The translations under genes and the position numbers were made by a program. A stretch of 64,000 nucleotides of DNA from Rhodoferax sp. WC2427 (GTDB lineage: Bacteria > Pseudomonadota > Gammaproteobacteria > Burkholderiales > Burkholderiaceae_C), in the NCBI RefSeq assembly GCF_040822085.1, contig NZ_CP162006.1, positions 2,790,001-2,854,000 on the forward strand. Reading direction: 5' to 3'. This document shows positions 6,831 through 13,403 of the stretch, in pieces; positions within the stretch are counted from its first letter, which is position 1; each line of letters begins with the position of its first letter. The notes below the pieces were generated by a model. That model searched no databases and was not told where the DNA came from. It was given only the letters and a program-made list of their open reading frames with translations.

Positions 6831-7823
6831 ATGCAAAAATCACTTAAGTTGTCCCTCCGAAATTCGGGAGCAACCCTGAGTGAAATAGACCCCTGGTGCC
6901 TTTCTCCGCAATCAATTGCGGAACCCCTTTCTGCAGATGTGAACTGCATCCAACGGTTCATCACAGCCGCCATCAGCCCGAACACCCGACGCGCTTACCA
7001 GCAAGACCTACAGGACTTTCTGAACTGGGGCGGCACCATCCCCTGCACCGCAGAAATCCTCGCTGCCTACGTCGCAGGTCGGGCCAGTAGCCTTGCCACC
7101 GCGACCATCACACGCCGGGTCGTTGGTATCGGTCGGGCTCACACCACACAGGGCTTCAGTGACCCCAGCAAGGCGGACCTAGTGCGTACTGTCCTGCGGG
7201 GTGTACGGCGTGTCAACGGCACAGCTCAGCGACAGGTGGCACCGTTAATCAAGCAGGACGTAATGGACATCTTGCCGAGTCTGAAAAACCTACGTGGCTC
7301 CAGAGACCGAGCCTTAATCCTGCTGGGCTATGCCTCTGCCCTACGACGTTCGGAATTGGTCGCACTCCAAGTGATCGACTTAGAAAACGTCCGGGAAGGC
7401 CTTGTGATCCATCTACGCCGCAGCAAGACAGACCAAGAGGGCCAGGGCAGAAAAATTGCCATCCCATGGGGCCGAACCAGTGCCTGCCCTGTAAAGGCCG
7501 TGCATACCTGGCTGGCATCTGCTGCCATCGAAATCGGCCCCATATTCCGCGCTGTCGGTAAGTCCAACAAGGTCAGTGATGCTGCACTGTCTCCGCAATC
7601 AATTGCGCTGATTCTCAAGGGTCATGCCCAGAAGATCGGCCTGGATTCGACCCAGATTTCCGGACACAGTCTTCGTTCAGGCTTGGTAACCAGCGCCGTA
7701 CAGGCGGGGGTCAGCGTGCACAAGATCCAGCAGCAAACGGGGCACCGTTCGCTAGACATGCTCGCCCGCTACGTTCGCGATGCAAACCTATTTGAAGGCA
7801 ACGCTTCGGGAGCACTGCTATGA
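6831..7823 (+). CDS. Second tyrosine recombinase (XerC/D-like)
   Basis: A 330-aa recombinase. The core-binding domain lies at about 40-125 (FITAAISPNTRRAYQQDLQD), then the catalytic domain. Visible catalytic residues are Arg in ASALRRSELVALQ, Lys in LRRSKTDQ, HSLR in GHSLRSG, His in TGHRSLDM and Tyr in ARYVRD. Two copies of the island 12-mer lie inside the gene and are both read as Pro-Gln-Ser-Ile-Ala, at about residues 25-29 and 255-259. The ATG at 6831 coincides with the predicted transcription start; a GTG at 6807 lies inside the promoter. The gene is followed by a RadC-like gene. It could serve a nested element or resolve dimers; its target is unknown. Confidence 0.88.
   Translation: MQKSLKLSLRNSGATLSEIDPWCLSPQSIAEPLSADVNCIQRFITAAISPNTRRAYQQDLQDFLNWGGTIPCTAEILAAYVAGRASSLATATITRRVVGIGRAHTTQGFSDPSKADLVRTVLRGVRRVNGTAQRQVAPLIKQDVMDILPSLKNLRGSRDRALILLGYASALRRSELVALQVIDLENVREGLVIHLRRSKTDQEGQGRKIAIPWGRTSACPVKAVHTWLASAAIEIGPIFRAVGKSNKVSDAALSPQSIALILKGHAQKIGLDSTQISGHSLRSGLVTSAVQAGVSVHKIQQQTGHRSLDMLARYVRDANLFEGNASGALL
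6908..6919 (+). repeat. Island motif inside the recombinase gene, copy A
   Basis: An exact GCAATCAATTGC within coding sequence, with flanks CTCC and GGA, read in frame as PQSIAE. It is in the same frame and gives the same peptide as the copy at 7595-7606. Confidence 0.85.
7595..7606 (+). repeat. Island motif inside the recombinase gene, copy B
   Basis: An exact GCAATCAATTGC within the catalytic-domain coding region, flanked by CTCC, translated PQSIAL. It lies between the Lys and HxxR catalytic boxes, in a surface-exposed segment in this family. Confidence 0.85.
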
Positions 7824-7931
7824 CTTGATGTTTTGAGAGTGATGGCGCTCGGCCATCGAAGATAGCGGCATCCGAAGGTGGTGGAACACCCAGGATGCCT
7901 GACCACAAGCAAACTGATTGAGAGTTTAAAT

Positions 7932-8555
7932 ATGGCTGAAAGTGATTTTAGCGTTGCTGGGTTAGTGCGGGAGGCCCCCGCGCATTACCTTTGCCACCCC
8001 TGGCAGTCCAGCGATACCGAGCTGCTGCAGGTACTGATCGGCGATGCCGAGGTGACCCGTCTGTACAGAGGCTCGCTGGGGCGGTTCTTTGATGATCCTG
8101 GTGATGCTGACGCGCCGCAACTATGTGGCATTGCACGGGAACTGGTTCGGCGTTGGCTGGCTGAGAAATTGAAGACCGGTGCGGTGTTCCAAGACCCTGG
8201 GGCTGTGAGCGAGTTTCTGAAGCTCCACTTTGCAGGTCGCACCTATGAAAGCTTTGTTGTGCTGTTCCTTGATGCGCACCTCCGCCTTATCTCCGCAGAG
8301 GAGATGTTCCGAGGTACGTTGACCCAGACATCGGTCTATCCCCGCGAGGTGGTGGTCGCCGCACTCTCGAAAAATGCAGCAACGGTAATTTTGTCGCACA
8401 ACCACCCGAGCGGTAGTGTCGAGCCATCAGTAGCCGATGAGGCATTGACCCATACCCTTCAACAGGCATTGGCCCTGGTAGATATCCGTGTGCTGGACCA
8501 CATCATCGTCGCAGGTGCCGATACCCTCAGTTTTGCCCAGCGGGGGTTGCTATGA
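7932..8555 (+). CDS. RadC-like JAB/MPN domain protein
   Basis: A 207-aa protein with the MPN(JAB) metalloprotease-like fold. The Zn-binding motif is [15 protein letters not shown] near residues 155-170, with a Glu equivalent in the [15 protein letters not shown] strand region. RadC-type proteins on mobile elements have this catalytic-looking motif, but their biochemical role is unsettled; the old link to recombination repair is not upheld for E. coli. The usual N-terminal HhH motif is not clear. ATG 7932 gives the expected length; a GTG at 7878 would extend it without support. The stop overlaps the next ATG by four bases (ATGA), so the two proteins are probably co-translated. Confidence 0.82.
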   Translation: MAESDFSVAGLVREAPAHYLCHPWQSSDTELLQVLIGDAEVTRLYRGSLGRFFDDPGDADAPQLCGIARELVRRWLAEKLKTGAVFQDPGAVSEFLKLHFAGRTYESFVVLFLDAHLRLISAEEMFRGTLTQTSVYPREVVVAALSKNAATVILSHNHPSGSVEPSVADEALTHTLQQALALVDIRVLDHIIVAGADTLSFAQRGLL

Positions 8556-9262
8556 GCCGAACCATGCCCAAACAATCTCTCTCCGAAGCGCAGGCAGTTG
8601 CAGCGCGCCGAGAAAACAAACCGCTCCCAATGGTGCCCTTCGCCACAGGCAACTCAAAAGGAACGCTGGGCTGGTACAACGGCTTTAGCCCTTCGCAGCG
8701 GATGCGGGTCCTAAGAGCGATGAACCTATCAATGGCCAGCGGGGTGCTGTCTCCAGCACAAGGACCTTGTGACCTCTGTAGCGATCCCGCTGCGCCCGTT
8801 TTTTACCATAGTGAGGATTACAGCGAGCCTCTCAGATGGGAGCCACCTGCCGCGTACTGTTTGTGCCAGTTGTGCCATCTTCGCAGGGTGCACATGCGGT
8901 TTGCTTGGCCGTTGGTATGGCGCGTCCACCTAGGACACGTCCGCCGAGGTGGCTATGGCAGCGACCTAAAGAGTCCAGAGATCAGACACCAACTAGTTCG
9001 CTACCGGCGCGGCTTGGAAACCGGTGTGGTGTCAGAGCTTCCATCGCTGCGGCCCTATGCCCTAACCATAGGACGTGAATGGTTCGCGGCTTTGAGTATG
9101 GATCCGCGCAGCCGGGTGCTTGGTATTGCCATTGATCAGGGCGTAGTGGATGGTGGGCCGGTCGTTACCGGTGATGCAAGCTCGTGCAATCAATTGCGGA
9201 GAAATGCCGGTGCCTTGATCGTCGGTATGGCCGCCTATAGGCTCATGAAGCCGGAGGTTTGA
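8552..9262 (+). CDS. Unrecognised CxxC zinc-binding protein coupled to RadC
   Basis: A 236-aa protein of unknown family. Residues about 73-115 contain CDLC, a short aromatic segment with [11 protein letters not shown], then [15 protein letters not shown]. The spacing of two Cys pairs and nearby His suggests a treble-clef or HNH-like zinc site. The C-terminal part has no recognisable motif. One island 12-mer (9186-9197) is translated inside the gene as CNQLR. The ATGA overlap with the radC-like gene implies joint function, and a nuclease or DNA-binding role is a guess from the metal site. The 3' end overlaps the convergent XRE gene by about 20 bases. Confidence 0.65.
   Translation: MSRTMPKQSLSEAQAVAARRENKPLPMVPFATGNSKGTLGWYNGFSPSQRMRVLRAMNLSMASGVLSPAQGPCDLCSDPAAPVFYHSEDYSEPLRWEPPAAYCLCQLCHLRRVHMRFAWPLVWRVHLGHVRRGGYGSDLKSPEIRHQLVRYRRGLETGVVSELPSLRPYALTIGREWFAALSMDPRSRVLGIAIDQGVVDGGPVVTGDASSCNQLRRNAGALIVGMAAYRLMKPEV
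9186..9197 (+). repeat. Island motif inside the CxxC protein gene
   Basis: This is the rightmost exact GCAATCAATTGC in the window, within coding sequence and read as CNQLR. It is in a different reading frame from the copies in the recombinase, so the motif itself, not a peptide, is what recurs. Confidence 0.85.
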
Positions 9263-9620
9263 TATCACGAGCCATGCAGGCTTCTACCAGTTGAAACAGC
9301 TCAGATGGGTTGGTGTCTAAAGCAATTCCCAGGCGGAAGATGATCTTGATGCTTGGCGAGTTGCGGCCTAGCTCGATCAGGGAAAGGTAATTTCGGTCCA
9401 CACCCGCCTCAAAAGCCAACTGTTCCTGGGACCAAAGTTTGCGTTTGCGCAAGCTGCGTACTGTCTTTCCAAAGGCCTCATCTGCGTCCAAATCAATGCC
9501 CAACAAAAATGGGCAAGAGTCGCGGGGATGGGTGAAAATGTCTTCCGCATATATACGGAATTCTTGAAAAGCAACCCATGAAGTCCATGAAATGCCGGGT
9601 GGGGACACAACAGGCCCCAT
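9243..9620 (-). CDS. XRE-family HTH regulator
   Basis: A protein of up to 125 aa with a standard HTH_3 domain in its C-terminal half: FGKTVRSLRKRKLWSQEQLA, then FEAGVDRNYLSLIELGRNSP and SIKIIFRLGIALDTNPSELF. The N-terminal ~45 residues are not typical. A TTG start near 9506 would give a more usual 86-88-aa repressor, but its ribosome site is poor. It is divergent from the membrane-protein gene at 9664, whose promoter it may control. Regulators of this size often govern immunity or excision of the element that carries them. Confidence 0.75.
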   Translation of the reverse strand: MGPVVSPPGISWTSWVAFQEFRIYAEDIFTHPRDSCPFLLGIDLDADEAFGKTVRSLRKRKLWSQEQLAFEAGVDRNYLSLIELGRNSPSIKIIFRLGIALDTNPSELFQLVEACMARDIKPPAS

Positions 9621-9663
9621 CTTTTATCACCTAACAAATCACCGACAAATAAAAGGAAAAAAT

Positions 9664-10362
9664 ATGGCCATCGGAACCAAACGGTATGCAAGAGGCGCAT
9701 TGGTCGCCGTGATCGCATTCTTCGGTGTATTTACGTTGAGCCTGATGATGCTCACAGCGCCGAACCCCATATTTGTGTTGGTGCTAAGTCTCGTGTCCGC
9801 CCTGATTGGCTACCGCCTTACATCCAGAGTGACGGATGGACTAGCTGTGCAACGAGCCCTGGTAGTCGCCCGGAAAAGGGTTCCGAATTTTGTGGTGGGG
9901 CAGCACGTTATCGGTGTTGATAGCGAGTCAGGAATTCTGCTCGACCATCAGGGCGGAACCATCCTGGTCTTTGACACCTTTGGAAAACGCCTGAGCGTAC
10001 TTCCCGAAAGTGCATTGCTTGCGTGCGATGTTATGGAAGATGGCAATACGGTGTCCACATTGACCACCAGCCGGTCTAGCCAGCTAGTTGGGGCTGCAGT
10101 GGGCGGTCTGGTGTTTGGTGGCGTTGGCGCCGTTGTAGGTGCCCTTAGTGGCAAGAAGAAATCGATATCCCGCAACGATCTATCGGAAATCTCGCTGCGT
10201 CTTACTGTTGCCGACCGGATCAGTCCGAGTTATCGCATCACGCTTTTCAAGGTGGCGAAGCCCGTGCTCAAAAGCTCAACGCAGGGCCGCAGAGCGATCC
10301 GTAGTGCTGAAGAGGCAGAGGGGTTACTGCAGATCATCATGCAACAGTCGCAAGCGGCGTGA
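9664..10362 (+). CDS. Membrane protein with glycine-zipper segment
   Basis: A 232-aa protein with two N-terminal transmembrane helices (about 10-35 and 40-58). A cytoplasmic beta-rich domain follows (GQHVIGVDSESGILLDHQGG), then a hydrophobic glycine-zipper stretch LVGAAVGGLVFGGVGAVVGA near 140-160. AAAAGGAAAAA precedes the ATG, which settles the start 24 codons inside a longer open frame. The soluble and zipper parts resemble uncharacterised proteins found on prophages and islands. The gene faces an XRE regulator across a 43-base gap. No function is assigned; superinfection exclusion or toxicity at the membrane are possibilities suggested only by architecture. Confidence 0.6.
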   Translation: MAIGTKRYARGALVAVIAFFGVFTLSLMMLTAPNPIFVLVLSLVSALIGYRLTSRVTDGLAVQRALVVARKRVPNFVVGQHVIGVDSESGILLDHQGGTILVFDTFGKRLSVLPESALLACDVMEDGNTVSTLTTSRSSQLVGAAVGGLVFGGVGAVVGALSGKKKSISRNDLSEISLRLTVADRISPSYRITLFKVAKPVLKSSTQGRRAIRSAEEAEGLLQIIMQQSQAA

Positions 10363-10388
10363 CGCTCAGAGTTAACGTTGGATCGATC

Positions 10389-10847
10389 ATGCTTGCTGCA
10401 ACCAAAATACAGCACGTCCTGCAGTGCCTACTTGCAGCGGTTTGCTGCGTACCCCTAGAGGCACTTGCCGACGTATACCGCTGTACCCAGCCCGATGGAA
10501 AAGTTATCTACCAGGAAATGAGCTGCGCTACGGCCAGCGGTTCCAAGGAGGAAAAAACTGCCTGGACGGCTGCACGTGAACGCGAGGCTGCAGAGGAGCT
10601 AAAACGTAAGCGGGAACGAGAACGTGATGAGGAGGAAGCGGTCAAACGCAGTCGAGCTAGGGAACTAGCCAAGAAGTCCGAGCGTGCAGCTACAGCAAAA
10701 GATGCGCTAAATGATGGGCCGCCTGACTGCACCAATCTTTATGCTTACGCCCGAGCAAGGGGCCAAGGCTGGATCATGTCGTCGGCGATTGCTGAAGAGG
10801 CTAAACGCACGGGAACGTGCATCGATAAGAAGTATGAGGAGCGCTGA
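10389..10847 (+). CDS. DUF4124 domain secreted protein (second copy)
   Basis: A 152-aa protein with a signal peptide (QHVLQCLLAAVCCVPLEALA) followed by ADVYRCTQPDGKVIYQEMSC, the DUF4124 signature. The middle is a charged helix rich in Arg, Lys and Glu (about 55-110), probably a coiled coil. A C-terminal segment with two Cys ends in GTCIDKKYEER. A start slightly upstream at 10359 overlapping the previous gene is open, but the ATG at 10389 places the signal peptide correctly. It is the last gene of the island before the tRNA-Lys terminator. The role is unknown. Confidence 0.75.
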   Translation: MLAATKIQHVLQCLLAAVCCVPLEALADVYRCTQPDGKVIYQEMSCATASGSKEEKTAWTAAREREAAEELKRKRERERDEEEAVKRSRARELAKKSERAATAKDALNDGPPDCTNLYAYARARGQGWIMSSAIAEEAKRTGTCIDKKYEER

Positions 10848-10900
10848 AGCACTAAGCTAATGCTCTGGACTACAGATTTCAGAAGGCAGCAATCGTCAAA

Positions 10901-10911
10901 ATTCTGGCAAC
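10901..10911. repeat. Candidate right attachment repeat ATTCTGGCAAC
   Basis: An exact match to bases 1-11 of the window. A partial echo, ATCTGGCAA, follows two bases later. It lies 23 bases from the tRNA-Lys terminator, on the boundary between island and core. Confidence 0.35.
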
Positions 10912-10933
10912 CATCTGGCAATATCACTAAAAC

Positions 10934-10969
10934 AAAAAAAGGCCTGCTACGTATTATGTAGCAAGCCTT
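10934..10969 (-). terminator. Intrinsic terminator of tRNA-Lys
   Basis: On the minus strand a 12-bp stem (10958-10969 with 10939-10950, one mismatch) and a 7-base loop are followed by a run of seven T. It lies 22 bases downstream of the tRNA 3' end. Confidence 0.85.
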
Positions 10970-10991
10970 CTATGCCCATCAAGGGGAATCC

Positions 10992-11067
10992 TGGTGGGAC
11001 GTGCGGGGGTCGAACCCACGACAAACGGATTAAAAGTCCGCTGCTCTACCAACTGAGCTAACGTCCC
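10992..11067 (-). tRNA. tRNA-Lys (anticodon TTT)
   Basis: The minus strand reads GGGACGTTAGCTCAGTTGGT at its 5' end, an anticodon loop CTTTTAA with anticodon TTT, a T-arm GTGGGTTCGACCCCC, and an acceptor ending GTCCC-A-CCA. The CCA is encoded. The tRNA is intact, lies downstream of tcdA and has its own terminator. Its 3' end points into the accessory island, a typical insertion neighbourhood. Confidence 0.97.
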
Positions 11068-11103
11068 GGCTTGGGTGTTTTCACACTGCAGCGCAGCCTC
11101 AAA

Positions 11104-11928
11104 TTATAGCGTGGTTTTGACACTCTTTTCAATACTGCTTGCCAATTGGTCCAAAATCCAGCCGGCAGCGCATTGCCCGAAGGTGGCCGTCACGCTGACG
11201 ACCGAGCCATAGCCGTGGCAGTTCAGGCTACCGTCGCCCTCGATGGCGCAGGAGGCGTCCGGAGGCATCACCGCTTCGCGGCTGAAGACGCAGGCGACGC
11301 CGATTTTTTTACCCTCGCGGGGGGCCGCGTGTTCCTTGCGCAGGCGGTAGCGCAACTGGGCCAGCAGTGGGTCGTGGGTGGTGAGCGACAGGTCTTCGAT
11401 ATCGACCTTGTGCGCATGGCGTTTGCCCCCGGCGGCCCCCACGGCAATGAAGCAGGTGCGCGTCTGCCGGGCCCAGGCGGCCATGGCGGTCTTGGCTTTC
11501 ACCTGGTCGCAGGCATCGACCACGGCATCCACACCTGGCGGCAGCAGCTGCGGCCAGTTGTCGGGCTCGACAAAATCGTCGACGCAATGCACCACACATG
11601 CAGGGTTGATGTGGGCAATGCGGTCGCGCATGGCGAGCACCTTGGCTTGGCCTACGGTGGAGTCCAACGCGTGGATCTGCCGATTGATATTGGATTCGGA
11701 CACATGGTCAAGGTCGATCAGCGTCAGCCGCCCCACCCCGCTGCGGGCCAGGGCCTCCACTGTCCAGGAACCCACCCCGCCGATGCCGACCACGGCCACA
11801 TGGGCGGCGCGGATGCGTGCGGCGCCCGCCACGCCGTACAGGCGCTCCAGACCGCCGAAGCGGCGTGCGACATCGACAGCTTCTGCGGCCTCTTGCCCAG
11901 CATCCGCCGCTTCCGATAAATTATGCAA
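11104..11928 (-). CDS. tcdA: tRNA threonylcarbamoyladenosine dehydratase
   Basis: A 274-aa E1/ThiF-like enzyme (TcdA/CsdL) that cyclises t6A37 to ct6A37 in ANN-decoding tRNAs using ATP. The nucleotide-binding motif is VVGIGGVGSWTVEALARSG (about 46-64), followed by DLDHVSESNINRQ and the conserved VDACDQVKAK. Near 170-175 VGAAGGKR, and at the C-terminus the typical GYGSVVSVTATFG and AAGWILDQL, complete the family pattern. The start is TTG at 11928, because AGAGGGG lies six bases upstream. That ribosome site belongs to a dispersed palindromic repeat. The target tRNA-Lys gene lies directly downstream. Confidence 0.93.
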   Translation of the reverse strand: MHNLSEAADAGQEAAEAVDVARRFGGLERLYGVAGAARIRAAHVAVVGIGGVGSWTVEALARSGVGRLTLIDLDHVSESNINRQIHALDSTVGQAKVLAMRDRIAHINPACVVHCVDDFVEPDNWPQLLPPGVDAVVDACDQVKAKTAMAAWARQTRTCFIAVGAAGGKRHAHKVDIEDLSLTTHDPLLAQLRYRLRKEHAAPREGKKIGVACVFSREAVMPPDASCAIEGDGSLNCHGYGSVVSVTATFGQCAAGWILDQLASSIEKSVKTTL

Positions 11929-11984
11929 AAAATACCCCTCTAGCGCTTATTGAATCAGCATGAGCAGCTACAAAAACCGTAGCA
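11927..11984. repeat. Dispersed hairpin repeat, copy 1 (upstream of tcdA)
   Basis: A degenerate member of the repeat family with elements CCTCTAGCGCTTATT...AGCAGCTA...GTAGCA. It abuts the tcdA start codon and supplies its Shine-Dalgarno on the minus strand. Confidence 0.6.
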
Positions 11985-12008
11985 AACCCAGGCCCTGGAC
12001 ACCAGCGC

Positions 12009-12812
12009 CTATTTGAGCTTGGCCAAGCGCTCTTTGGCGGCCGATGCAGCCTCCGACTGGGGATAGGCCTTGACCAGGTCTTCCAGCGTCTTGCGGGCGG
12101 CCCGGCTGTCTTTGAGCTCCAGCTGGCAATTGGCGATGGACAGCGCAGCCTCGGGGGCGCGGGCATGGTCGGGGGTAGCCGCCAGCATGGCGCGGAAATT
12201 GGCTACTGCGCCTTTGTAGTCCTTGTTGGCGTATTGGGCATTGCCCAACCAGAACAGGGCCGACGGGCCGTAGCCGCTCTTGGGGTAGTGCTTGACGAAA
12301 CCCGTGAAGCTGGTTTGCGCAGCCGCAAAATCCCCGGTGCGAAAGATGGCCAGCGCGGCGTCGAAGTCGCGCACCTCGGTCGGGTCGGCGGTGAACTCGC
12401 GCCCGTCTACCGTGACCTTGGAGGGTTCAAATTTGCGCAAGCGCTCGTCCACCCCTTGGGCCTGGTCTTTCAGGCGGCGCTGCACCTCGGCCAGGTCGCG
12501 CGCCAACTGCTCGTCTTGGCCACGTTGTTTGGCCAGGTCGGCGCGCAGGTTGTCGATCTGGCTTTGCAGATCGAGCAGGCTGCGGCGGAGTTGGCCGTTA
12601 TCGTCGGTCGATCGGCGCAGTTCCTCGGCCAGTTTCTGGTTGGCAGTTTCAGCTGCCAGGCGGCTGCTGTCGACCCGCTGGCGCAGGTCCAAAATGGCTT
12701 TGCGGGCTTCGTCGTCGTCGAACACCCCGGCCTGGGCGCCGGATGCCAGCAGCATCCAGCAGCCCAACGCCAGAGCGACGGGGCGCAGGCTGGGCAGGGT
12801 GTATCGGCTCAT
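12009..12812 (-). CDS. cpoB: Cell division coordinator CpoB (YbgF)
   Basis: A 267-aa periplasmic protein with a signal peptide ending AQA near residue 28. An N-terminal coiled coil follows (about 35-125, with SRLAAETANQKLAEELRRST and LDLQSQIDNLRADLAKQ). The C-terminal TPR domain starts at DFDAALAIFRTGDFAAAQTS and continues with ALFWLGNAQYANKDYKGAVA. CpoB links the Tol-Pal machine to PBP1B and coordinates peptidoglycan synthesis with outer-membrane constriction. It overlaps the stop of pal by four bases, the standard order tolB-pal-cpoB. Confidence 0.95.
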   Translation of the reverse strand: MSRYTLPSLRPVALALGCWMLLASGAQAGVFDDDEARKAILDLRQRVDSSRLAAETANQKLAEELRRSTDDNGQLRRSLLDLQSQIDNLRADLAKQRGQDEQLARDLAEVQRRLKDQAQGVDERLRKFEPSKVTVDGREFTADPTEVRDFDAALAIFRTGDFAAAQTSFTGFVKHYPKSGYGPSALFWLGNAQYANKDYKGAVANFRAMLAATPDHARAPEAALSIANCQLELKDSRAARKTLEDLVKAYPQSEAASAAKERLAKLK

Positions 12813-13354
12813 CGGTAGCTGATCTCGGCGCGGCGGTTCTTGGCCATGGCGGCTTCATCATTGCCTTGTACCGCCGGCTTTTCTTTGCCGAAGCTCACCG
12901 CTTCCAGCTGGCTATCTGCTACTCCGAGCAAGCCCAGGGCGCGGCGCACAGATTCGGCGCGCTTTTGGCCCAAGGCCAGGTTGTATTCGCGGCCACCGCG
13001 GTCGTCGGTATGGCCTTCGACCACGGCGTGGCGGGCTTTGTCGGCCTTGAGAAAGCGGGCATTGTTGTCAATGACGGTTTGGTCATCGGGTTTGACGGCG
13101 TAGCTGTCGTAATCAAAATACACGATGCGACCGCTGCTGGGGCCGGTGGCCACCGAGTTGGATGCCGACAGATCCACGGGAGTGACACCGCTCTTGGTCG
13201 CGCCCGCGGTGCTGCCGCCGTCCGCGCCCATGGTGCCCGACTGGGTGACACCGGCACCGCTTTTGTCGACCACGGGAACGTCGTCCAGCTTCACGCCAGA
13301 GGCACAGCCCGCCAGTGCGGCGGTCAGTGAAAGTGCCCACATTAAATTTTTCAT
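12809..13354 (-). CDS. pal: Peptidoglycan-associated lipoprotein Pal
   Basis: A 181-aa lipoprotein with signal and lipobox MKNLMWALSLTAALAGCASG, lipidated on Cys17. A Gly/Thr/Ser-rich linker leads to the OmpA-like peptidoglycan-binding domain with VYFDYDSYAVKPDD, VVEGHTDDRGGREYNLALGQ and RAESVRRAL. The ATG at 13354 is chosen because AAGGAAATTCAA precedes it and the lipobox follows at normal distance; the open frame extends 13 codons further. Pal binds TolB and OmpA and anchors the outer membrane to the wall during division. Confidence 0.96.
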   Translation of the reverse strand: MKNLMWALSLTAALAGCASGVKLDDVPVVDKSGAGVTQSGTMGADGGSTAGATKSGVTPVDLSASNSVATGPSSGRIVYFDYDSYAVKPDDQTVIDNNARFLKADKARHAVVEGHTDDRGGREYNLALGQKRAESVRRALGLLGVADSQLEAVSFGKEKPAVQGNDEAAMAKNRRAEISYR

Positions 13355-13403
13355 TTGAATTTCCTTGTTGATTGGTACGTGCGTTGTTGGCAATGGCTAA
13401 AAA

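Noticed and set aside
23..10990. CRISPR array made of the repeated 12-mers
   Set aside because: The copies are irregularly spaced, lie on both strands and inside genes, and no cas gene is present.
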